Shown here: positions 48,279 through 57,850 of the stretch, piece by piece
How positions within the stretch are numbered: the first letter of the stretch is position 1
Layout of the letters: every line of letters starts with the position of its first letter
NCBI RefSeq assembly: GCF_026230105.1
Contig: NC_079476.1
Span: 33,594,559 to 33,658,558, forward strand
Origin: Diorhabda sublineata
Lineage: Eukaryota; Arthropoda; Insecta; Coleoptera; Chrysomelidae
Length of the DNA stretch: 64,000 nucleotides
Reading direction: 5' to 3'
Translations under genes and position numbers: made by a program
The notes under the pieces: model-generated
Databases searched by the model: none
Told to the model about the DNA's origin: nothing
What the model saw: the letters and a program-made list of their open reading frames with translations, nothing else

Positions 48279-48659
48279 CATAGCCATTTTTTATGTAAAA
48301 TAGTCTTCCAGACCATCCAGAGACTTTTATCATTCTTACTTCGCAATTTCCGTGGTGGTACTGTAACGAATAAGTACCTTGCTAATTTTTCAAAATAAAC
48401 TAACACAACAAAAGCATTTGAAATGAATAAGAAAAACATTATATTTCTGTCAGGTGTGGGATTGCTGAAATATATAGTTATGTAACAATAGCAAAAGAGA
48501 CTAAGTGACTTGAAAATAATGGAGACACAAATACGATTGGGAATTGATGCAGAAAAGTTTCCGTTTAAAATTATCATAGCTGACGTAGAAGATGATTTTA
48601 GGAATGGACATAATGAATCTACACGGTTTCCAATATGGCTTGAGGAACAGAACTATTAA
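48279..48659. other. AT-rich spacer
   Basis: The minus frame 48278-48577 (99 codons) is mostly hydrophobic with no motif. No feature supported. Confidence 0.35.
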
Positions 48660-50200
48660 AATGGGTTTTGCAAAAGTATTCCTTCATCTATCTGAGAGTA
48701 ATACTCTGTTAATAGCTGTATAGGAAGATACTGTTCTATCTGCAAGAAGAGGAACCAAGATAGTAGCACAGCTACAGTGGATAATAGGAGAAGGTACATC
48801 AGTTATGATGCAACAATGACGGCTAGGTTGGCAAAGGATTACTGAATTCAAAAGGATTAGTTTTGTCGGCGAAGGAGATCTCAATACGTATAATAAACGT
48901 AAAATATTACCCGATTGTCAGGATTGAATCCTGCGTACCAGTATCGTCTATAATTTGCCAAACAATAACTGACAATTTCCATGATCGATTTGAATAGATG
49001 ATATCAGTAACTGGTTAATCCTCGAATTGAGCTGACAAGAGGAGAACTAGGGAGAACCTAACCAAAATAAGAGAAGACTTGTAGAGCATCAGCCGTTAAA
49101 TACAAAATCGATACTGGTGATGCTAAACTAATTAGACAATAAACTCGCAGATTACCAAGAATGAAGAAAGAGAATACTGAATGAGAATTCGCGAACGAAG
49201 AAGGAAAAGTAATAGAGCCATCTATTAGTTCACGCTTCCAAGAAAACAAATGGAACTACGAGATTCTGCTTTAACTTTCATTCGTTAAACAATGTCACGA
49301 AGAAAGGCTATCCTCTACCCTGAATTGACGATTTACTATACACTTTACCTGGCAGCAAGCTGTTATCTACCTTGAACCTGAAGTTTGGATATTGGCAAAT
49401 AAAGATGGCACCAGAAGATAAGGAGAGGACTGCATTTACTACCGGATCTGGACTATAGCATTAAACGTCATGCCATTGGGGATTTCTAATGTGCCCGCAG
49501 TATTTGAGACTTACAGAAAACGTCTTAAAAGGATTATCTTGGAAACCATATCTGGTCTAATTGAACGACATCGTAGTATTGGAAAAGACATTTGAAGAAA
49601 AGCTGAAAAATTAAAAAGACGCGTATTCAAACTACTTCAAGGTGCCAAGCTTATGTTGAACCCGAATAGGTGACAGCTATTCACCAATCGAGTTATCTAT
49701 CTATATCATATAGTGGTGGTGGATCCAAACAAAATCGCATCCATTCAGCGCTGGCCGCAACCAAGTGATAAACATCAAGTCAAGGAGTTTTTTGGACTTT
49801 GCACGTATTATCACTATCTTGACCCGCAGAAGAAGCTTTCCACTGGGATAAAGACTATCATTTGGCTTTCAAAACATTGTAGAAACATTTAGCCATGGCG
49901 CCGATATTAGGATATCCATTACCAGAGGATTAATTTATTTTTGACACTAGTGCAAATAACGTAGGAATTGGAGGATTGTTCTCGCAGATTCCATGAGGGC
50001 AAGAAAAAGTGAGACACTTCAGTATAATTCTTTCTAAACCAGAACAGAGCTATTGCGTCACGAGAAGAGAATTTTTGGCGGTAGTAAAGTCCGTGAACAT
50101 TACAATAGTATCATTTTACTTCCTTTTAGGATTTGAATTCGTATTTCTCCAACTCAATACAAAATTTTATTCAGCTGAAGCCAAAAGAAATTGCATTCCA
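48660..50200 (+). mobile_element. Gypsy-class LTR retrotransposon pol remnant
   Basis: Collinear pol trace: a protease-to-RT linker with LIAV-stop-EDTVLSARRGT (about 48709-48750), KYKIDTGDAKLIRQ (about 49098-49139), VIEPSIS (about 49210-49230), LSTLNLKFGYWQIKMAPEDK and ERTAFTTGSGL (about 49363-49456; RT fingers/palm), LNDIVVLEKTFEEKLKN (about 49561-49612), HLAFKTL and HLAMAPILGYPLPED (about 49858-49932), NNVGIGGLFSQIP (about 49957-49995) and LSKPEQSYCVTRREFLAVVK (about 50030-50090; RNase H). The RT signature YLDD is stop-L-N-D, so the active site is broken, and the first RNase H Asp box (DTDAS) reads DTSAN. No LTRs, integrase or gag were found; the downstream end is at about 50200. Confidence 0.87.
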
Positions 50201-51086
50201 TGAATAATTATCTGTCACATTTAACCCTATACAATTGAACAATTGTATTTTGTAATGAAATAAATTAAACAAAAGATGGAAGTTTAACTTAAATTAGTCA
50301 TAATTCCAAAATTTAATCAGCTACAAACATATAGAGTGAACTAAATTGTTCAAGTACTTACAACAATGAAGAAATAATGTATACAAAACATTTCCTTCGA
50401 GATGTTTGTTGCTAGAATGTTTCGAATATCTGTTTTGTTATTTCTTGGATAAGTATTAAAGATCATAAAGTTCTCTTGGAAAGTTTCAATTAACTACCGT
50501 AACGTTTATGTTTGAAGTAAATTTATACAAAATAAACTCACCTCTTGTTAACACAATTGATCTTGAAATTATTAATAGACTTGACTATAATTAAATATCA
50601 GTTTAATATTATCATCAAGCCAATATGAATCATGAGATTGAATACGTTGATAATGAATAGTTTTGTTAAAATTTAAGTTCAAGCATCTATACGTTTATAT
50701 GTGAAAGAAGTAGTCGTATTTCAAGCAGTCATCCTCAATGGAATACCAACGACCAAATACACTCTATATACATAGGAAAAAGTTAAGATAGACTGAAAAG
50801 AATCAATTATTTTCGCGAAACTGTTCCCCAGAATAAGCTAGAAATCCAAAAGTCCTGAGAGAGAGAGAGAGCAACGGAAACTGGCGGATATATACTAAAG
50901 AAATAGATTGAATTCGGGTAGCAGCTAAATGTCTCCAGTCCTGAAAACAGTAGAATACGTCATCCAAAGAAGTTATATCGACAACAACATAAACATACGT
51001 GAAGTTTTCCATTAGTACTCTTCCAGATCCCCATCTTTTTATTGAATACATAATAATAATTTTTGTTAAATTAACTTATAAATATT
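50201..51086. other. AT-rich spacer
   Basis: A short GA-dinucleotide run lies at 50859-50873. No gene supported. Confidence 0.4.
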
Positions 51087-51720
51087 TAGTATTTTCTCCC
51101 ATTCTTGAATACGCGCGGGTTTGAGGTCAATTTTCGTGGCAGGATTTCTAGCATGAACTTCTCTGTTAAGTTCATCCCATAAATGCTCGATAGGATTTGT
51201 ATTAGGGCTACGCACTGGCCAATCCATTGTGGCAACTCGGTTTTTAGTACCACTGAATTCCTCCCTTTACCATCCAGGAACCTCCTCCAATGGCCACGTT
51301 TCCCTTACTTTCCTTTCTCTATGTCTTTTAAAGACTCGACCTCTTTTTTTGCTACTATGCGGCATACTCTAGGAAGAGTTCGTCAAACTAATTAACGTGT
51401 TTTCTGGAAATCGTATACGGCCTACTCGGTGGGCTGAGTTGTTAATTTAGGGCCAATAGCTGGCCTTTTTGGCTGAAAGTTAGCTGCCTTAAGTCTTCTT
51501 CTGACTGACCAGCCACTTACAGCAAAAATGGATCACCCCTCTCGGATTTGCACCTATTTCTTTCGGAACCGCGTCTTCTATTAACGTTATTAGTCTCTTG
51601 GTAACGACGTTCAGTACACTAGCCACTTCTCGCAGACTCTAACCTTGTCGCAATAGAGCGACCGCTTGAGCGGCTTTATCACTTGTGGGTCCATTTTCAG
51701 GTAACAGAGATCTGTATCCA
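51087..51720 (-). mobile_element. Tc1-like transposon remnant
   Basis: Minus-strand translation ends with LPQWIGQCVALIQILSSIYG and MNLTEKFMLEILPRKLTSNP (51230-51110), corresponding frame for frame to the Tc1 transposase C terminus D-W-P-x-x-S-P-D-x-N-P-I-E-H-x-W-D-E-L, with the catalytic S-P-D and E in shifted or altered positions. Upstream, VVTKRLITLIEDAVPKEIG (about 51540-51600) suggests the N-terminal DNA-binding region. The first half of the catalytic domain is deleted. Terminal repeats not located. Confidence 0.68.
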
Positions 51721-53179
51721 TTGAATTTTGATGACTAACTGATAGTGGTGGGTCAGGTAGATATCCTTTCATAGGGTCAGTTACCCCTAATTACTACAAC
51801 ATAATGTGGGACTGTAAAAGCAAGCAACATTACATTATTTCATAGCATTTGCAAGCTAATACAATTAGATTTAAAATTTTTCTAAGAATAATACAATTTC
51901 GTGTTTAGATTTTTTGCTCACGAGTGCATTATTAGACATTTATTCCATTTCTTATTATATATTTTGATCAAATCAAAACAATTAGATAGCGAATTTGATA
52001 GGGAGAATAAACATTGGGGAAAGTCAATAGCAAACGCAGATATGTGAGATTTTTACGAAAAATTAATAAAGATAATTAAGCTACTTCCCCATATAGAAAT
52101 ATCAGCAAAACTCAATGTATCAAAATCAAAATCAACATCCAGCGCTTACTCAAAAATTATTTCAGTTACCAAATGAATCTAAATTTCACATGAATGATTC
52201 AACCTCGGAATAATCTAATATTCTTGTACATATATTCACCTCTGCAGTTTGAAAATCAAGATCATCTGCTTTGGAAAGCGCAGCACTGGGAATGACAAAA
52301 GCTCTTATATAATGTTCTGTGAAATTACTCTTTTCCAGTTCAGTGTATTTAATTTTAAATTACTTTACTCTATCTTTTCGTTAGTCAAAATAAAAAATAT
52401 AAATAGAACAAAATAAGGACACAATCATTATGACCCTATTTTTTAATTAAATGGTGATACAAAACCAAAATTGTGGCGGCTGCAGTCCCAAGTGACAAAT
52501 TGTTAACAAGAAATACAAATTCCAACAACAATAGATTATTTCCAATTCCAAGTACCGATTAATCATTTTATTCTCGTAAATACTATATGTAGCTACATGT
52601 TACAGTGTTACATTTGGAAGTTAAGTATTCCAAAAAATATATTTTTAAATCTTTATTTCAACAAGAAAAACATATTTTATGTCCTTATATCTAACGTTTA
52701 CGGTTATTTTAAGTTTGTAACTGCCAGGCTATGGCTGAAAAACGCAAAGATCATTGCAAGGTCAACACGAGCTTTCACTTGCTCAACTTAACTATAGCAT
52801 ATATTAGTCTAACTATATATCTGCCTGTACACTTCTTCTTTTGTTTTCCACAGCTTATATCATCTTAGGGGATCATGTTCAGTGGTAGGTTTTTTCATTC
52901 AAATCCAAAAAATTGAAGCATCTAATCGAATAAAAGTCTATGTAACATATATGATGCACTTAAATTCCTATTCCAAAATTTCATTGCTAATTACCTGTTC
53001 GAACAGTCCACTGTTCACATCTGTTTCTTATAACAGCAATCAGAAATCATCCTTCAAATTTTTCTATAAAGCAATTTTACAAATAACAGAATACATAAAA
53101 GTGAAAGTATAATAAACAAATTAATCAAGAAATGGAGATAATAACAAATTAAAATAAGTTATTATACCCTGTAAACTAT
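51721..53179. other. AT-rich spacer
   Basis: No coding family recognised; open frames at 52597-52791 and 52882-53112 look like chance. Confidence 0.4.
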
Positions 53180-53725
53180 GAAATTTTAGTGACGGTTTAG
53201 TAACGCAGAATTTGCAAATGTTGATAGTCGGTTGTTTGCTGAATATTGTTTTTGTTTTTCATTGTGAGCAAACGCGGCACCCATCTTGCGCACAGCTTTC
53301 AGTTAATATATGATGTACCCCATTTTTTGCAATGCCTACTATGTCTGCTAGCTCGCGCACTTTAAGTCGACGATTATCCAACTACGCTTTTTGGATTTTC
53401 TTCAACATTTCTGGAGTTGTCACCTCATTTGGTCGACCACTGGGATGCTGGTCTTCGAAGGCCTTGTTCAAACCCTGCTACCCTGTTGATAATGAAGAAA
53501 CAGTCTCACCCATATTAGAATCTAGTTCAGCTTTTATTTTGGTTGGATTTAGGTCATTTTTTCCATGTTTACACTGGAAATGTTTACTATTGCTGGTTGC
53601 TAAACAAATACCAAGCAACGTGTTATACCTTCTGCTATACTTTCATGCAGCTATAGCCGTCTCTAGGTCAGTTCAGGTACTTTCGGAGGTACATACGTCA
53701 CGAAGCCTAGTAGAAAGTTGTTGAT
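53180..53725 (-). mobile_element. mellifera-like mariner, N-terminal half
   Basis: Minus-strand translation: NPTKIKAELDSNMGETVSSL (about 53500-53560), FEDQHPSGRPNEVTTPEMLK (about 53400-53460; GRP linker between helix-turn-helix units), DNRRLKVRELADIVGIAKN (about 53330-53385; second helix-turn-helix), HHILTE, then CARWVPRLLT in another frame (about 53262-53295). The sequence stops before the catalytic domain. The plus-strand open frame across 53332-53724 is its antisense shadow. The mellifera-type catalytic remnant at 16.3 kb is the complementary half of a similar element. Confidence 0.78.
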
Positions 53726-55270
53726 CAAAATTTATATCATCGTTTTATTATAATTAGTTAGGCTCATTTATTATTTATTCTCTCATTTTCTCAACATAGT
53801 AGTTACGAAACAATCGTGTCGCTATTAATCCAAATTTCTCTCTAGCGTAGGTGCATTTTTTTCAAAGAGAAATCTGCTCAGCTACCAAAGATAAGATAGG
53901 CATGGACAAAGACGGAGAAATCTCAGCTTGGAACATAGAGCACATCTCGTAGACGTTGGTATGCCTTTCGTGGAGTGTGTAGTAACCCTCCAACGAAAAC
54001 TTTTCCGTTCGGGTTGACGGCCCATTCTTCTGTACTCAAAGAGTAACAGATAACTCTCTCACCATGTTTTCCAAAAAAAATTACCAGTGTTCCGCTTATA
54101 GGATATTTTATAAGCCATTTTCATACCGTATTCCTTCTTTTTTATTATTTTTATCATTGAGAAAAATAATAGTTTCGAACTAGTTAAAATAAATATATAG
54201 GAAGGAAACAAAAATAAGACGCTAAAAAGCCACGATGAAACCTAATATACGCGTTACATAGATCCTAGTCCAATTTATCAACAGATGAAGCTTACGAGCA
54301 CATAAATCCTTGTTTCAACTTTCTTCGTACCCAGATAGAGTGTAGTGATAAAAACTTATTTTCGCAAAACTATTTCTTGTTATACTTTGTGGATCAAAAT
54401 TAAAACTAATGTTGAAGATGTTTTCAGCTTCTCCCGTTTCTTAATTTAGTTTGGATAAGAAGATGATGGTGCTCAAAACAACTGGGTAACAGTTGTATGA
54501 ACTAGAGATAACAAATACTATTTTCTGATAACTGAGCTTAAAAACTGAGTAGAAATAACTTTCGGCATCTTAATGGATTTATGTAACTTCTGACGACAAG
54601 TGGAAAATATTGTTTTTAGAAATTTGAACCACCTTACGAGCATTCACTGAAAACGATGTATCAATCCCAGTAAACTTTTTCCAATAAATTTTTTTCAGAT
54701 CTTACATTTTGTTAACTAATGAGTTAATCAGGAATCCATCGTTTTTGCTGAATTAGCGAATATTCATATCTTTTTCCGAAAATTGAATATTGACTGAAGA
54801 TAACTCTGTTTTCCCCAAAGGACCCGTTATTTTTCGAGCGACTCCTTCGCCCTTCCAAAAGATAGTATCAACTTTATATTGTATCAATATCGAAATAAGA
54901 GTATACCAATATACAAAATTGGATAACTTGCAACAGTTGATAGGAAAAGTTAAATTTTGCACAGCAGAAAATTGCTCCTTAAGTATCGTAAGATAATCTT
55001 TGTAAAATATGTATTTTTCTTATCTTTTCGGCATTTTCCCAATTCGCAATAGAAATTTTTCCATTAATTTCTTGTTTTAATAAAAAATAAAAATCGATTT
55101 TTAAATAATAAATTGTTCCTTTGTTTATGTGTCGCATTTAAAAATTTATGAAAATATCATGATTTGTTGTAGTATAAACTTTTGCTGGAATATATTTGCT
55201 TCGTGAATATTTTAAAGGTGTGAATAAAAGATTCACTTATCTTTAATTACAATTTTCATATTTTTTTGTC
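53726..55270. other. Unassigned AT-rich DNA
   Basis: 53880-54070 is somewhat less AT-rich with no recognised content. No gene supported. Confidence 0.35.
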
Positions 55271-55337
55271 AAATTTTGATATCAATTATCTGATTACACT
55301 GTTTACACTACCACTACACCAACACTCACAATTACAC

Positions 55338-55380
55338 TGTCTGACGAACGTTTCGATAACCCAGTTATCGTCTTCAGAGA
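55338..55380 (-). ncRNA. Hammerhead-ribozyme-like motif in Penelope 3' region
   Basis: On the minus strand: GTCT, CTGAAGA, then the self-complementary CGATAAC/GTTATCG pair around a TGG loop, AAAC, and a GTC triplet followed by AGAC, which can pair with the upstream GTCT. This is the order of a hammerhead (stem I, CUGANGA, stem II, GAAA, stem III, NUH). One base is out of register: either C after CTGAAGA is extra, or stem II uses the G of GAAA. Hammerheads in Penelope-like elements are established in the literature; activity of this copy is not shown. Confidence 0.5.
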
Positions 55381-55480
55381 CTAAAGGTAAACTAAAATCT
55401 AATAATTTTCCCACCAATAAACTCTCTCCCGCGAAAATTAATTCCGGCGGAAAAAAACTCCTTAGCGGGAATATTCATGT

Positions 55481-55903
55481 TCATTCTTTGACTACTAAAC
55501 TATAGAGTGGGCTGTAAGGAATTGGCTCTTTGTCCCTATTTAAGCTACTATTACATCTAGCAATTTCAATGCTCTCAAATGCATCCAACAATTTATTATT
55601 GGGCACATTTTTCAACAATTTTCCGGTCCATTCATATTTCAAATGAGCTACATGCTCTTTAAACCAGACAATAACGAATCTCTTAGTCTGCCCAACATAC
55701 TTTCCGTCACAATCACCACAGCTTATTTCATATATACCACTCTTTTCCAAATTTGGCGTTTTATCCTTAGGATTGCCTAACAATTGTGTTAATGTATTGT
55801 TGGACTTATAAACCAATTTGAAACCCACTCTGCTAAATATTCCTTCCAACCCTCTTGTATAAAGAGGATTTTTCACTTTGGGTTTGGAAAAAAGTGGTTT
55901 CAC
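55481..55903 (-). pseudogene. Penelope-like GIY-YIG endonuclease domain
   Basis: 140 open codons. GIY at residues 56-58 and YVG at 69-71 (SGIYEISCGDCDGKYVGQTK) form the GIY-YIG core, with C62-x-x-C65 between them as in Penelope-like endonucleases. The downstream FKEH segment is preceded by Trp80 (VWFKEHVAHLK), where GIY-YIG enzymes have the catalytic Arg (R-x-x-x-H), so activity is probably lost. The C terminus NNKLLDAFESIEIARCNSSL leading to PIPYSPLYSL is the typical Penelope end. The start Met lies inside a larger lost ORF; the reverse transcriptase should precede it. In life the domain nicks DNA to prime reverse transcription. Confidence 0.88.
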
Positions 55904-55954
55904 ATAGAGATTTCTTAAACCTATGACGATTAGTGAGTCGAGTCAAGTTATTAG

Positions 55955-56085
55955 ATTAGATCAGTGTCTGAAGACGATAACTCGAATGTCGAAACGCGCG
56001 TTAGATAGTGTAATTATAAGTGTCAGTATAATGGTGGTGTAAACAGTATGAATATCGCCAATGGTTCCAGAATTTCCAACTTAAT
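55955..56085 (+). mobile_element. Penelope-like 3' region, inverted copy beside the GIY-YIG element
   Basis: GTCTGAAGACGATAACTCGA then ATGTCGAAACGCGCG (55966-56000), TAGTGTAATTATAAGTGTCA, GGTGTAAACAGTATGAATAT and CGCCAATGGTTCCAGAA. It lies in opposite orientation to the element at 55274-55903, only about 50-60 bp upstream of its ORF. The stem II half is damaged and the cleavage triplet reads GTT instead of GTC. Confidence 0.78.
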
Positions 56086-57040
56086 CGATTATCAGAACAA
56101 CCAAATCTAAAATAAATTAATGCAAACTTCTACTCTTCCAACGTTCTGTAATAAACATTAGAGATTAATTGGTAAAAAAAGGAATAATAATTTAATATGC
56201 TTCCACGAATAAAAACAATTAATGTCAACATTGAATTTGTACGATTACAAATAGTTTAGGATTTGTTAAACAATGCTAGGCAAGTTATCAGACAACTTAC
56301 GATACGATATTCCTGTATTTCAAAAAAACAAATTGCACGGGTGATTTCAATCAGCACAAGGATCTCCTATAAAACAAAGAGTTTCAGTGGAGGCGCTCCG
56401 CGTTCCCAAAAGGTGTTAATTTTCGTGGCGAAGACACGAAAATATTGTGAGTGCATAGAAGAGGGGTAACGGCCCGTCTACCAAGGGTAAGGTAAGTGAG
56501 TGCAAAACAAAAAACCTCATCAAGGAATCCTAGGGCACCTCGTCCAAACGATGTAAGCCCTAACGACCTACAGCATTTTCGTTGTGAGCATAGCAATCCC
56601 CTAACCATTTCCCTTGCATCCAGCCCACTTTTTACTAAAAGATTAATAGATAATTATTTTACCCTTGTGCCGTTCCGGCACTGAAGACAGCAGTCTTCAG
56701 TCTTCAGTCCTAACCTAACACAAATTCAAATTGTAAATCGACATTTTTTGAAGTGAAAATGCGATTCCTTTCGAATGACCGTACATCCTCTAAATTTTTA
56801 AATCGGTAGTATGGGCTAGTGATATATCATTTGACCCAAAAACCACTTTGACGTCGACATTTACTTTCGCTCAGTGTAGTAATAGCATAAACTTTGCCCT
56901 AAACAAGGTGTCAGTATACTTTGTTTAGCGCAAATAAAAATTTCAAAAGCCACTTTTGAGTATTTCTAAAGCTATGCTTGCTAGAGGGATGTTTCGATTG
57001 ACCTCATTCACTTGTTTTGAAGGTACACACTGTGTACTAC
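56086..57040. other. Unassigned, with a less AT-rich block at 56380-56720
   Basis: The block 56380-56720 has no coding family I recognise; it ends in two adjacent perfect hairpins and a short (TCTTCAG) duplication followed by TCCTAACCTAACAC. It could be a retroelement 3' end or SINE-like unit. The rest is AT-rich. Confidence 0.35.
56667..56700. repeat. Two stacked perfect hairpins
   Basis: GTGCCGTTCCGGCAC (56667-56681, 6-bp stem) is followed at once by CTGAAGACAGCAGTCTTCAG (56681-56700, 8-bp stem, AGCA loop). A duplicated TCTTCAG follows. Stem-loops followed by short direct repeats occur at 3' ends of some LINEs and SINEs. Confidence 0.7.
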
Positions 57041-57110
57041 TACAATTAAATAGTCTGACGCGGGATTCAATAACCAAGTTATCGTCTTCAGAGACTGTAA
57101 TATGCAGTAA
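57025..57110 (-). mobile_element. Penelope-like 3' fragment with hammerhead-like motif
   Basis: On the minus strand: AGTCTCTGAAGACGATAACT, TGGTTATTGAATCCCGCGTC, AGACTA. The core CTGAAGA and stem II are kept (CGATAAC/GGTTATTG with one mismatch), and the GAAACG segment is changed to GAATCC. Confidence 0.68.
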
Positions 57111-57499
57111 TATGGATTACGGCAAGTATAATATTTATGTGTTCCCACATCCGGGAACAATCTGATAATGAAATCTAGACGACCTTAAGCCGATAATCAA
57201 ATAAACATGTATTTCCAGTAGTCTATTGGTATACAAAGTGTCCTAATATGAAATGGAAAAATAAAACAAATTAAATCGCACGGAAAAATATTTTGCTTCT
57301 GTCTTTGGATACCGAATCTAAAATTTCCTGTTTTCTAAGTCCTGTACACCCACAAAAAAATTAAGAGAAACATGAGTATATTATGCAAACTAATATATTC
57401 GTTGAAGGTTTGAAGAACACATTTAAAATATGGACGAAAAGAAAAATCGAGTATGGCCGATAGCGCTGGCAGTCATAATAATGGACAAAATATAAATAA
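57111..57499. other. AT-rich spacer
   Basis: No feature supported. Confidence 0.4.
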
Positions 57500-57850
57500 T
57501 GTTAAATTGTCAAAAAAATGTAACCAATAATAAATTGTTGGATGCATTTGAAAGCATTGAGATAATATGAGAAAAGTTCAAATAGGGACAAGAGGTTTAT
57601 TCCTTACAGCCCACTCTATATTTAGTTGTTGCGAAATGAATGTGAAATTTCCCGCCACTGAGGTTTTCCCGCTGGAATTATTTTTCTTAGAAGAGTGTTC
57701 ATTGGTGGAAAAATTCAATATAAAATAGGTCAAGTTAGTGAGTTTTAGTTTACCTTCAGTCCCTGAAAACGATAACTTGATTATCGAAACGTGCATTAGA
57801 CAGTGTAATTGTGTAGTGGTAGTGTAGACAGTGTGTTCAGTAAAATGTAA
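57500..57850 (+). mobile_element. Penelope-like element, last codons plus 3' region
   Basis: NVTNNKLLDAFESIEI (57518-57565) matches the C terminus of the GIY-YIG ORF at 55.5 kb, followed by a decayed stretch (QPTLYL for SPLYSL), the 3' blocks CCCGCTGGAATTATTTTTCT and AGTTTTAGTTTACCTTCAGT, the motif CTGAAAACGATAACTTGATT-ATCGAAACG (57763-57790), and GTAGTGGTAGTGTAGACAGT. This copy links the coding end to the hammerhead-like region independently. Confidence 0.82.

Larger units (their letters stand above)
55274..55903 (-). mobile_element. Penelope-like retroelement, 5'-truncated, with GIY-YIG end and 3' region
   Basis: Covers the GIY-YIG ORF (55903-55481) and the following non-coding 3' region down to about 55274 on the minus strand. 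That region holds the blocks TTTAGTTTACCTTTAGTCTC, CTGAAGACGATAACTGGGTT, ATCGAAACGTTCGTCAGACA and GTGTAATTGTGAGTGTTGGT. The same blocks, without coding sequence, recur at 22.3, 30.0, 55.95, 57.05 and 57.75 kb. The reverse transcriptase domain is missing. Confidence 0.88.

Noticed and set aside
53332..53724. 130-codon plus-strand frame as a gene
   Set aside because: It is the antisense of the mariner N-terminal fragment on the minus strand.
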